Part shown: positions 42,001 through 53,112 of the stretch, piece after piece | Position numbering within the stretch: position 1 is the stretch's first letter | Layout of the letters: every line of letters starts with the position of its first letter | DNA from: Azorinus chamasolen | Taxonomy: Eukaryota; Mollusca; Bivalvia; Cardiida; Solecurtidae | Length of the DNA: 64,000 nucleotides | Assembly (NCBI GenBank): GCA_963576725.1 | Contig: OY755241.1 | Coordinates: 24,526,449-24,590,448, forward strand | Direction: 5' to 3' | The notes under the pieces: generated by a model | The model's input: the letters and a program-made list of their open reading frames with translations, nothing else | Told to the model about the DNA's origin: nothing | Databases searched by the model: none | Translations under genes and position numbers: made by a program

Positions 42001-45000
42001 GTCCACACGAGATCCTAACTGTTTGACATTTATGAATGAATTCCCAGACATGATTCGTTTGAATGGTTAAATTGGTTGATTAGCTAAGTTATTTGATTGA
42101 TATTGCTATCTACCCTCTAATCGGATTATTCTTACGAAAGTTTTATTGCCGAATTTCCGCCGGTGTGTTTTGAGGTTGACAACGGGTTTCCCATGTGTTA
42201 TTTTAGCCCCAAGGCAAGTCGCGCGTGATTTATGGAGTTCCGAATAGTCATTGGTCAATTATATTTAACATATTTATATTTAGAATTTGACCTTAGCGAC
42301 AGTGGAAAATCTTCGTGTGATCATTTATCGGCAAAGTTCGTACTTTCCGAATAATGACGAATAGTATTATACCCATGTCTTACGATGATCACCGACCATA
42401 TAAAAAGAATATACCACTCGACTTCAGCCTCGTTTTTTGCAATATTTTTCTGTAGTAACACTATTATTAGATTTGGGATTTCAGAAGATATATTAACACA
42501 CTTTAAATGTGTAGACATCCAGATACAGAAATTTAAATAGAAAATTGAGATATTAGCAGGTAAATATTGGACTCGCTCTAACTCGCTTATACACGGTAAT
42601 GGATAGACCCGCGGATACCCGCTTCTATCATGGAATAAGCAAAGTCGCTTTATCTCGCGTCTATCAGGTGATAAGCAAACTCGCGATTTCTCGCGCATAT
42701 AAGGTAAAGGGTTAAACATTTCTGAAAACCGGACGCTCATACGAATTAATAAAAAAGCGATGTACATGTATTGACATCGACCGTATTGTATACGGTTCTT
42801 ATAGGAGCTTGTTTGTTATCTCAACGTGTGCATAGGTACATGTCACTTGCCACATACCTCATAACATTTTAGATATTTTTAACCATATATGGTCAAGTGG
42901 TAAATTGCCAAAGTTTTGGAAACAGGCAACAGTTATTCCTGTTCCAAAACCAGGGAAAGATAATACAGATCCAAATAATTATCGTCCTATAGCCTTGACG
43001 AGCTGCGTATGTAAAACTTTAGAGCGCATGATTAACGCAAGACTTGTTTGGTATCTTGAATCCAACAACCTCATTACGGAGTATCAAAGTGGATTCAGGA
43101 GCCAAAGAAGTACAAATGATCATTTAGTTAGGTTGGAAACATTTATTCGTGAAGCTTTCATCAAGAAGGAGCACTTAGTTGCTGTCTTCTTTGATCTTGA
43201 GAAAGCTTACGATACAACTTGGAAGTATGGCATAATGAAAGACCTTCATGAATCTGGACTTAAAGGTCGACTTCCAGTTTTTATTGAAAACGTTTTAAAT
43301 GATAGGGAATTTCAAGTCCGTGTTGGAACTACTCTTTCTGGTATGCAAAAACAGGAAATGGGTGTTCCACAAGGAAGTATTTTGTCAGTCACTCTATTTA
43401 ATGTTAAAATTAATAATATTGTTAAATCTATTACTAGTGACACTGACTGTTCATTGTATGTTGATGACTTTTTAATTTGTTACCGTTCTAAACACATGCG
43501 TACTGTTGAACGTCAACTTCAACAGTCCATTGATAAAGCTCAAAAATGGGCTACTGAAAACGGCTTTAGATTTTCAAAGTCTAAAACAAATTGTGTACAT
43601 TTCTGTCAACTGAGAAAATTCCACAATGATCCTGAGTTGCACTTGAATGGTGATCCCATTCCTGTTGTAGACCAGGCGAAATTTCTCGGTGTCATCTTTG
43701 ACAAAAAACTTTCCTTTATACCTCATATTAAATATTTAAAGGCTAAATGCCAGAAAACTCTGAAATTGCTTCGCGTTCTTGCACATACCGAATGGGGTGC
43801 AGATCGCAATGTAATGCTCAAATTGTATAGAAGTTTAGTGAGGTCCAAACTGGATTATGGTAGTGTTGTATATGGCTCTGCAAGGAAATCATACTTGCAG
43901 ATGCTTGATCCAATTCATCACCAAGGTTTACGTTTAGCATTGGGTGCCTTTAGGACATCCCCTGCTAAAAGTTTATATGTTGAGGCGAATGAGCCATCAC
44001 TTTACTCTCGTCGTGAAAAACTATCCATGCAGTATACCTCTAAATTAGCTTCAAACCTATCAAATCCCGCTCATAAAAATGTTTTTAGACCTAAATATCA
44101 ACGTTTATTTGAATCTAAGGAAAAGGTAATTCCACCTTTCGGAATACGTATGAAAAACAGTTTTCAAAATAGTGATATAGATTTGTCTTTAGTTGAAAAG
44201 ACTAAAGTTGAATCTATACCACCTTGGACTATTAAACCACCAAAAGTTATCTTTGAACTAACACGGCATAAAAAGTCTGAAACAAGCTCGCTTGAATTCA
44301 GTTCTTTTTTAAATGAAATAATTTCAAGATTTGAAGATTATGAACAAGTTTATACTGATGGTTCAAAAGATGATGAGAGAGTCGCAGCTGCCTTTGTGGC
44401 TGATGACACAGAGACAAAATTTCGGCTTCCTGATAATGCCTCCATTTTTTCAGCAGAGATCAAAGCTATTGATTTAGCTCTTGATTATATTGCTGGAAAA
44501 TCATATAGTAAACATATAATCTTTTCGGATTCTCTTTCTGTTTTAAAATCACTGAGTAAATGTTCTACAAAAAATGTTCTTAGTAAAAAACTTGTTTTAA
44601 AATACCATGAAATGTCTAATTTAAAAGATGTAATATTGTGTTGGATACCTAGTTATTGTGGAATACAGGGCAACGAGAGGGCGGACCTTGCAGCGAAGTC
44701 TGCGCTTGAATCGCCTGAATCTGATATGAGATTACCGTATTCGGATTTCAAACCACAAATTACTAGACATATTCTATATAAATGGCAGGAGTCTTGGAAT
44801 GAGGAAATTCATAACAAGCTCCATGCTGTTAAACCTATTTTAGGTGAACATTTTTGTTCATGCTTGCCAATTCGGCGTGATGAGGTCGTATTGGCCAGAA
44901 TAAGAATTGGACATTCTTTTTTAACTCATTCATTTTTACTGAAAGGTGAAGTTCAACCTGAATGTTTATTTTGTTTTGAGCCTTATACAATTCAGCACAT

Positions 45001-47659
45001 TCTCATTGAATGTCCTGATTTAATCTTAATCAGAGATAGGTTCTTTCAAGCAGATTCCCTGAGGGAACTGTTTGAGCTGGTAGAAATACCAAAATTATTT
45101 GATTTTTTAAAAGCCATTAATATATATTCTAAAATTTAAAAGGTATATTTTTAGAATGTCGATTATGTTTTGTCCTTATGTTATTTACAATCCTGTTGAT
45201 CGGGACTGACATTTACATAATCTAGTGAGATTGTCTTTATATGATTTCATCATATAGTTTTATTTACATTATTTATTCGGCTCTATATGACCATCAGTGT
45301 CGATGGGCCGTAAAACACCATTCATTCATTCATTCATTCTAAAATTTAAAAGGTATATTTTTAGAATGTCGATTATGTTTGTCCTTATTTTATTTACAAT
45401 CCTGTAGATCGGGACTGACATTTACATAATCTAGTGAGATTGTCTTTATTTGATTTCATCATATAGTTTTATTTACATTATTTATTCGGCTCTATATGAC
45501 CATCAGTGTCGATGGGCCGTAAAACACCATTCATTCATTCATTCATTCTCAACGTGTGCATAGGTACATGTCACTTGCCACATACCTCATAACATTTTAG
45601 ATATTTCGGTCATTTTTGTGTATGGTTCTTTTCATGTACATGTATATTTCGGTGGTACTAAACAGAGACAACAAGTGTCAACTAGAGACAACTAACTTAA
45701 AAAGGCGTTTTAGGGCATTATTTATATATAAACAGCCATATATAGTAATATTATACTGTAATAAATGAATAAAAATATTAAAATATAAAAATGTTATTCA
45801 CATTATGATAGGTATATATTCTCCATCGAATAAAGTTTGGAGAAAGTAATTAGGCGTTTAAACTGCCGACTTTCCATCCACTATTACCAAATTTGTCTAT
45901 TTGGTTTATAATCTGATTTTAAATGTATTTTAAACAAACATTTAAGTTATTTAGCCAGATTAACAGATTACTTTAATATATGCGGGATGTTTGTAAATAG
46001 CTGTAAATAGTGTTATCTTGTAACAATTGATCGAAATTATTTTGAGTTTTGAGTATTTTTTGGAACATTGGCATAAGTTTTCAAAATTCAAAATTCGGGG
46101 CTCAAAAACGCAGGGTCCTCGTCCCGATTCCTGGGCGCACTAACTTGTGCACATGTACGAGTACATTAGTGTGACTGATGCGTTCAATAAAAACGTAATC
46201 AAAATATGAATTTCTGGGTCTACACTGTCAACTCGGTGGCTGATCAGGGTCTTCATTGTATTCACTACATTCGTCTGAAAAAAGTGTTTTCCTTTGCCAG
46301 ATTCCTGGGCGCACTAACTTGTGCACATGTACGAGTACGTTAGTGTGACTGATGCGTTCAATAAAAACGTAATCAAAATATGAATTTCTGGGTCTACACT
46401 GTCAACTCGGTGGCTGATCAGGGTCTTCATTGTATTCACTACATTCGTCTGAAAAAAGTGTTTTCCTTTGCCAGACCAAACCCCACATATATTGATCAAA
46501 AGCCATATTGACGGTGAAATTACTGATCTGGGTCTACATAGTGCTCAAATGGACCGGTGCTCAAACAGTAGTAGCTTATGTGCGATTATCACGACTTTGT
46601 AAATCACACGCCAACACATAATCAGCTATCGTGTGTACAGCGATCAATATTAATGAACTATCTCACTTTACATGTTCTGATCAAAATGAAAACAACAGAA
46701 ATAATCAAAATAATAACTTCTTCTATCATTATAATATAATTCTCCACATTAACACTGTTAATAAGAGGTATATCCCTTGTTGACTCCGAGTCGGCTATAC
46801 TCGGCGGAATATAGTTTGTGTAATTGGGGTGTAACAGGGGTTAAAAATGCAATCTAAGACATTATTTTGGATCCAAACTGATAATTTTCAATCTGTTACG
46901 GTATAATACTACTTTATCTGGCTGTTAATATATAAATAATACCCTAAAACGCCTTTTTAAGTTAGTTGTCTCTAGTTGTCTCTAGTTGACACTTGTTGTC
47001 TCTGTTTAGTACCACCCGTATATTTCGATCGTCCCTTAGGTTGCCTTTAATGTATTCATTAACCGGGGACCACCTTGTACCAATTAGTATTTCAAAACAA
47101 GCTATATACCCGACGAAGGAGAACAAAGTCATATGCGCAATAACTTAAAAGACCAATTGGAAATCACGACTTACTCTCTCCAACATGATTGGTTGTTCCG
47201 GTGTCGACGGTCGTTTGGGCTAAAAAGTATGAAAGATCTTAAATGAGCCCGCGTAAATAAACAGAGTTAAATATTTCCGAAAACCGGACACTCATAGGAA
47301 TGAATAAAAAAGCGATGTACATGTATTGACAGGGACAATATTGTATACGGTTCCGATAGGAGCTTGTTTGCTATCTTAACGTGTACATAGGTATATGTCA
47401 CTTGCCACATGTAGCTTAGCATTCTAGATATTTTGGTCAATTTATCGATCTTTTTGTTTCTTTATTGCATGTATATTTCGAACGTACCTTTAGTTTTCTT
47501 TGTTTCAGTCATTAGATGAAGAATACATTGTACTAATTAGTATGTCAAAGCAATATATGTATACGCGACGACAAAGATCAAAAGCATATGCGCAATAACT
47601 TAAAAGAATAATAGGAAAGAATGACTTACCGTATCTAATACAATGGGATGTTCGGAGGA
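39098..47659 (-). CDS. Putative host gene with phase-0 micro-exons (3' part)
   Basis: Five minus-strand exon candidates are each bounded by good acceptor and GTAAG donor sequences, and all are multiples of three in phase 0: 47630-47659 (SSEHPIVLDT), 47175-47219 (PKRPSTPEQPIMLER), 40442-40492 (PIRMSTPVLDQLSPATD), 39906-39953 (SCCEMSLIAWESEVKI) and the terminal 39098-39187 (29 residues, LSRIVLKLEELDRMVKDLRN, then TAA), predicted as a short coiled coil. A 32-base candidate at 40359-40390 breaks phase and is probably a decayed duplicate of the 30-base exon. About 150 bp of intron beside the exons at 40359, 47175 and 47630 is repeated, so exons multiplied by local duplication. A LINE (42879-45546) and a MULE-like element (45651-47017) sit in the large intron. 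The 5' exons, product and function are unknown. Confidence 0.5.
40493..42818. other. Intron-like DNA with clustered degenerate palindromes
   Basis: From 41036 to 42035 about eight imperfect palindromes of 50-70 bp with GATCCAGATCAGA / TCTGATCTGGATC arms follow each other. They generate minus frames rich in SYSxSDL and LDPDQ (41036-41502), which are repeat translations. The 148-codon minus frame at 42321-42767 also looks non-genic. Confidence 0.55.
41036..42035. repeat. Cluster of dispersed-palindrome family members
   Basis: Arms resemble CAGTGTAGACTCAGATCAG and its complement CTGATCTGGGACTACACTG (for example 41564-41622, 41650-41730). Singles of the same family lie at 21303-21370, 33202-33269, 33681-33738, 36751-36810, 38014-38082, 46205-46250, 54195-54260 and 54365-54440. 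Confidence 0.6.
42819..45606 (+). mobile_element. LINE with RT and RNase H, copy 2, with 60-bp target duplication
   Basis: The open frame runs from the 5' junction at about 42870 (in-frame NHIWSSGK, then PKFWKQ from 42905; no true start) to TAA 45139. It has intact RT motifs (VFFDLEKAYDTTW, GVPQGSILSVTLFN, YVDDFLICY) and RNase H motifs (YTDGSK, SAEIKAIDLAL, FSDSLSVLK, GNERADLAAK). In WIPSYCGIQG the usual His is Tyr, unlike copy 1. N-terminal RT and any endonuclease are missing through 5' truncation. The 210-bp 3' UTR is present twice in tandem (45126-45335, 45336-45545), each with a CATT tail. Exact 60-bp direct repeats flank it: 42819-42878 and 45547-45606. The last 12 bases of the target also match the LINE at the 5' junction. 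Confidence 0.85.
45651..47017. mobile_element. MULE-like element with about 100-bp terminal inverted repeats
   Basis: The left end GGTGGTACTAAACAGAGACA continues for about 95 bp and is repeated in reverse complement at the right end (46925-47017), where GAGACAACTA is present once more. Flanks are 9-bp direct repeats GTATATTTC at 45642-45650 and 47018-47026. Long TIRs and a 9-bp duplication fit Mutator-like elements. No transposase is encoded; the interior has a 174-bp tandem duplication. Confidence 0.7.
46127..46475. repeat. 174-bp tandem duplication
   Basis: ATTCCTGGGCGCACTAACTT ... TTTTCCTTTGCCAG is present twice head to tail with a single-base difference (ACATTAG / ACGTTAG), so it is very recent. 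Each unit includes a dispersed palindrome (CTGGGTCTACACTG). Confidence 0.9.
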
Positions 47660-48227
47660 CTGAAAAAAACGAAAGAAAAGTCATGTAAATCCCTCTAGAC
47701 AATAAACACAACAACGGAAATAGCGAACAAACGATGCTCTAAAATAAAACTCCGGTAAAACACGTTATATTTGAACCACCTTTATATTATAACAAATAGA
47801 TCGAGTCGTACCGACATATTCGGCTGAAATCAAGCAAGTGATAGGGATTAATTTGTCTAGCGATCCGTATTCGAAACAAAAAATGATGAAGGAGTTAACA
47901 AAATAAATTGTCATTAATGGCTCTTTACCCGGGTCATTCGAGAAACGCGATGGGTTCAAGTTTTTAAAGTGACACGACTTAAGTACAGTTCAACCGAACA
48001 CACATCTCGCCAAAATCTAGATTTACATTAGAAATTCACTAGCATGTATATGATAAGGGGCATAATTCAACTTATATGACTTAATATTACAAGGTGAGAG
48101 TTATTTCCACGAATAGGAAGGACTAGTATGATTATAACATTACTTCGGACCTGTATCCTGCATGCTAACTTTAAAACTTATGTATTTGCTGTAATGCCTA
48201 TTAACCTATCTATCATTTTATATTTTT
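47660..48227. other. Spacer between micro-exon gene and Polinton 2
   Basis: No gene recognised. The left border of the Polinton should lie here or inside the following HINE; I could not find a terminal inverted repeat because the right end of the element is outside the window. Confidence 0.4.
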
Positions 48228-49538
48228 AGCTCACCTGAGCCAAAGGCTCAGGATGAGCTATTGTGACCACTATTTGTCCGTCGTCCGGTGTCTGGCGTCC
48301 GTCGTCCGACGTCCGTCCACATTTTCAAACGACATCTCCTCTGAAACTGCTGACCCGATTTTAACCAAATTTTGTCAGAAGCATCAGTGGCTAGGGGGAA
48401 CGAAACGTTGTTCACATGACCCCCGGGCCAAAAATGGCCCCGCCCAAGGGCTTATCAGTTTTTCATAGAAAAATCTTTAAAAATCTTCTTCTCTGAAACT
48501 GTAAGGCCTAGACCTTTAATATTTGGCATGTAGCATGATCTAATGGTCCTCTACAAAGATTGTTCAAATTATGACCCCCGGGCCAAAAATGGCCCTGCCC
48601 AAGGGCTTATCAGTTTTTCATAGGAAATTCTTTGACATTCTTCTGCTCTGAAACTGTAAGGCCTAGATCTTTGATATTTGGCATGTAGCCTGATCTAATG
48701 GTCCTCTACAAAGATTGTTCAAATTATGACCCTCAGGCCAAAAATGGCCCCGCCCAAGGGCTTATCAGTTTTTCATAGGAAAATCTTTAAAAATCTTCTT
48801 CTCTGAAACCGTAAGGCCTAGACCTTTGATATTTGGCATGTAGCATGATCTTATGGTCCTCTACAAAGATTGTTCAAATTATGACCCCGGGTCAAAAATG
48901 GTCCCGCCCAAGGGCTTATCAGTTTTTCATAGAAAAATCTTTAACATTCTTCTTCTCTGAAACTGTAAGGCCTAGACCTTTGATATTTGGCATGTAGCAT
49001 GATCTAATGGTCCTCTACAAAGATTGTTCAAATTATGACCCCCAGGCCAAAAATGGCCCTGCACAAGGGCTTATCAGTTTTTCCTAGGAAAATCTTTAAC
49101 ATTCTTCTTCTCTGAAACTGTAAGGCCTAGATCTTTGATATTTGGCATGTAGCATGATCTAATGGTCCTCTACAAAGATTGGTCAAATTATGACCCCCAG
49201 GCCAAAAATGGCCCCGCCCAAGGGCTTATCAGTTTTTCATAGAAAAATTTTCTCTGAAACTGTAAGGCCTAGACCTTTGATATTTGGCATGTTGCTTTGG
49301 CTTGTGGTCCTCTGCCAAGATTGTTCAACTTACGACCATGACCTCTGGGCGAAACTTGGCCCTGGCTTATCAGTTTTTCATGAGAAAAATATATTATTTT
49401 TCTCTGAAGCCATAAGGCTTAGACCTTTAATTAATGGCATACTGCTTTGCCTTGTGGTTCTCTACCAAGGTTGTATAAATGATGGTCCCGCCCCTGGGGT
49501 ATCTCAGGTGAGCGCTTCAGGGCCTCATGACCCTCTTG
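48228..49538 (+). mobile_element. HINE-like element, AGCTCACC family, at the 5' end of the Polinton
   Basis: TTTTT|AGCTCACCTGAGCCAAAGGC, partner GGCTCAGGATGAGCT; about seven core units of about 160 bp (CTGAAACTGTAAGGCCTAGA, ATATTTGGCATGTAGCATGA); end GGTGAGCGCTTCAGGGCCTC, CTCTTG|TT. It lies seven bases before the polymerase ATG, so it has displaced that gene's promoter or 5' exon. Confidence 0.85.
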
Positions 49539-52476
49539 TTTTAGCATGGACTCTCAAAGTGTTGCCTCATGTTTGATCGACCAACATGTTACCTTCGACC
49601 AAATGTATAACTTTACGATACATCACGGTGTACAAAACGACCCCTTTGTCCAAAACGTATTACATCACTTATTTACTCACGAGAACGATATCCTGGACAC
49701 ATTGCTACGGACGTTCGAAACGGAGGAAGAACCTGAAACTGAAAGCGTACATACTGTCGCAATCGACGCTGATTTTGAGCCATGGTCCCCACGATTTGAA
49801 GCGGCCGTTCTAAGAGACACGGAAGACCAATTCCAACCCTGGTCACCTCGATTTGAGGCGGCTGCCCTCTTGTACGAAGAGGTCACGTCTGCCTCAATTG
49901 CATGCCTCCGAGACGGTGAATTCAAGTGAGTGCCGTTTATATTCGTCCATAGGTCGATGTAGTTTATAAGTCGATCCCCCGTTTTCACCCTAATTTCTTG
50001 GATTTTCGGTTTGTCACCACCTTCATAGGCTTATATTGGGATTTGATTCTATGTATTAGGGGGTGAAAAAAGTAAAGAAAACTCGTGTTAATCATTCGGG
50101 ATGGCGAAATCAAGAATATACCGTATATAACTCTTCATATATGTCGACACGGGCTATAAGTCTACCCCCTCCCCCCGTTTTCAGCCTTATTTCTAGGGGG
50201 GTTTGAACCAGTATAGATAGAGACTTGATATTTGGCACGCATGTGTGTCTCATAAAGCCGCACATTTTGGAGGGTAGCATGTCAAGGTCACCCTTCTAGG
50301 TCAAAGATATGGGTTAAATTACTGACTTTAATATTGGACTTAACTTTTGAACCAGTATAGATAGACACTTGATATTTGGCACGCATGTGTATCTCATGAA
50401 GCCGCACATTTTGAAGGGTAGCATGCCAAAAATCAAATTTAAAAGAATATATAGTCAAGTTGAATAAAGTCAAAGATATTATCCAAATGTCTTAATGAGA
50501 AAACCTGTTTTTTTCAGATTCGGAAAATCGTTTTATTGTTCCCGGTGTCAAGAGGTATTCAATGGATATCAAACTTATTCTGATCACCGACAGACTCATG
50601 TTCCTGCTACAGTACCGGCTCCCGCGACTCCAGGACCATCCCCTTTAATAGTTGAACTAGACGGAGATGAAAGCCTATCGACAAATTTCACAGACGAACC
50701 ATCAATGAACGTACAAGTGGGAGGTGCAGAAGAACCCCCTTACAGAATCGACCAGACCGGTGTTCGCCAGTTCGCTAGAACGGCAGCCACGGAAACCACC
50801 TATAAGGTCAGATTCAATGATCCGTGGCAGGGGAGTAGAATTCACGATTTACACCAACAACTCCACGGGTTCTGCGAAGAGCTGCTGAACACGGCACGCC
50901 AAAATATCGCCCCTAACGATCTTTTGAGAGTGGTAATCAGGCACGACAGCTTGAATCAAGCCATTGTCATCCCGTTAGAAGGGAGACGTGAATGCGAATA
51001 AAATACTGTCCAAAATCGAAAATGTTTTGCAAAGCGAGGAGAATCTATCCATCGATGAGACTTTCCAAGGTAAGATGTTTTGCTTTATTTCAGTCGAACT
51101 GCTTCGCACATCGCGCGAGCGTTCCTTTTGTTTTTAGTATACGCGTAATGAGGTACCGTATACATCCCTCTATCAGTTCATTGTTATTTATTTCAGTGAT
51201 CGTCGGAGCCCTACATATTCTGAAAGGAGCGGGACGACAACGAGTTACCAAATTGACGGGACGGGACAACTCCATTCATAAAAAATCGTCCATGGTCCAA
51301 ATCGTCAATGACGATCAACTCTGTCTTGCCAGGGCAATTGGGGCGGGTTTGGCCAAGAATTGCGTGATTCCCGACGACACCTGGAAGATCGTGAAAAAGG
51401 CGCACCGGTACCTGACCAACCCGGACATCCTCGTCCAAGAACGCAAAATTTCGGCTTCAACGTTACGCAATATGACAAACAAAACTCGCCAGGAGCAGAA
51501 GCAACTAGCCCTCCTCTGCGAGAAAGCCGGAGTGCCTACGGACCGACTCGGGTGTCTCAATGACCTGCCCGCCTTCGAAAAAGCTTTGGAAGTTCGGATC
51601 GCGCTGGTGTCGGCGTCTCTGGGCAACCGATTTATCCGGGTGCCGGACAACGAGGACTGGCCTCTGATCTACTTGTACCTGGTCGATCACGAAGGTGTGA
51701 GTCACTTCCACACTATTACCAGCATTACAGGGTTCTTTACGGCTGTCTACTTTTGCGAGCGGTGTTTCAAACAGTATAGCACCAACACCAAGCATCGCTG
51801 CGAGACGACCTCCCTAACCTGTAAGAGCCAGAACTGTCCCGAGATGGAGACGATGATGAGTTGTCGGGACTGTCACATGGTTTGTCGGTCCCTGGACTGT
51901 TTTGAACGACATTTGGAATCCAAGACGACCAAAAAGGTGAGGTCCGTAAATCGCAGTGTAACAAGTACTGGCGGTGCGCGACTTGCAAGAAAGTTATTAA
52001 CCGGGAACACAGGGACAAGGCGAAGCACAACTGCGGGGAATGGCTATGCAAGTGCTGTCGATCCTGGGTGAAGGAAAGTCACCGGTGCTTTCTCTTTCCC
52101 GAAGAGCCGAAGAAACCGGTTCAAAAATTTATCTTTTTCGACTTCGAGGCCACCCAGGATCAAATCGCCCAGTGCAGCGAGGGATATGCTCCGAATCGGT
52201 GTCAAGACTGCCCGGAGAACGATTTCTGCACTCAGAACCACAAATGTCGTCACTGCGCCCGGCCCTGGTGCGGACAACCTCGCCACGTCCCCAACTTCGT
52301 CGTGGCCCAGACAGCGTGCTCCTATTGCGAGGACAAGATCCTCGAAGACTGGCCTACTTGCCAACAGTGCGGATTGCGATGCCCTGAGTGCGACGCCTTT
52401 GACCAAGACCTCGGTTGTTTCGCTAATCCTCCGTGTCCCGACACGTGTGGATACCGTGAGGTCGCGTTCCAGGGGG

Positions 52477-52689
52477 TCTTTATTCTAAAATATAAATCTG
52501 TTTAACCAGTTCTATTATTTTATTTCTGTATTCCTTCCTACATTTTCATCTTCGTATATTTTAATGATTTACAGACTCGTTAATCAAGATTTTTTATTGA
52601 TTTTCATCGTTTCATCATAATTTTCGTCATTGGCGCTATATGACCTACTTAGTGTCGCGGTGCCGTAAAACCCAACTCACTCACTCACT
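52477..52689 (+). mobile_element. Solo LINE 3' end in the polymerase gene
   Basis: TCTTTATTCTAAAATATAAA to GCCGTAAAACCCAACTCACT plus ACTC repeats, flanked by 8-bp direct repeats CCAGGGGG (52469-52476, 52690-52697). Nearly the same 5' breakpoint as the copy at 17646. Confidence 0.9.
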
Positions 52690-53112
52690 CCAGGGGGAAG
52701 CTACCCTCGAAGACTTCGGAGCTTGGATGTTCAGTACCCAGCACAAGGACGTCACCGTACTGGCCCACAATATGAAGGTAACTTTCGTTTCATTGTTTTT
52801 CTCTTAGTCTCGTAAAAAATGTCTTTTCACTTGACCTAGATATACAGAGAGCGCATGTGTGTCAAAGACTTAAATGGGTTCGTTCTCGTTTTCAGGGCTA
52901 TGACGGCGTCTTTCTGTTGGAGTACCTGATCAACAATAGTATCCGACCCTCCAAAGTTATTTACAATGGATCTAAGATCATGTATATGGAAGTAGCAAAG
53001 GTCTAAACATCCGGGTCCTGGATTCTCTCAACTTCCTGCCCATGAAGTTGGCGGCGCTACCGAAAGCCTTCGGGTTGACGGAAAAATGTAAGGGCTACTT
53101 TCCACACTTTTT

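Noticed and set aside
42321..42767. 148-codon minus-strand frame
   Set aside because: Built on a local repeat (TCTCGCGTCTATCAGG-like), no homology recognised.
50992..51196. N-terminal 68 codons of the long frame starting at 50992
   Set aside because: Reads through a frameshift and an intron; only the part from 51197 matches polymerase.
51090..52406. Several antisense frames over the polymerase gene
   Set aside because: Shadows of GC-rich coding exons; no domains.
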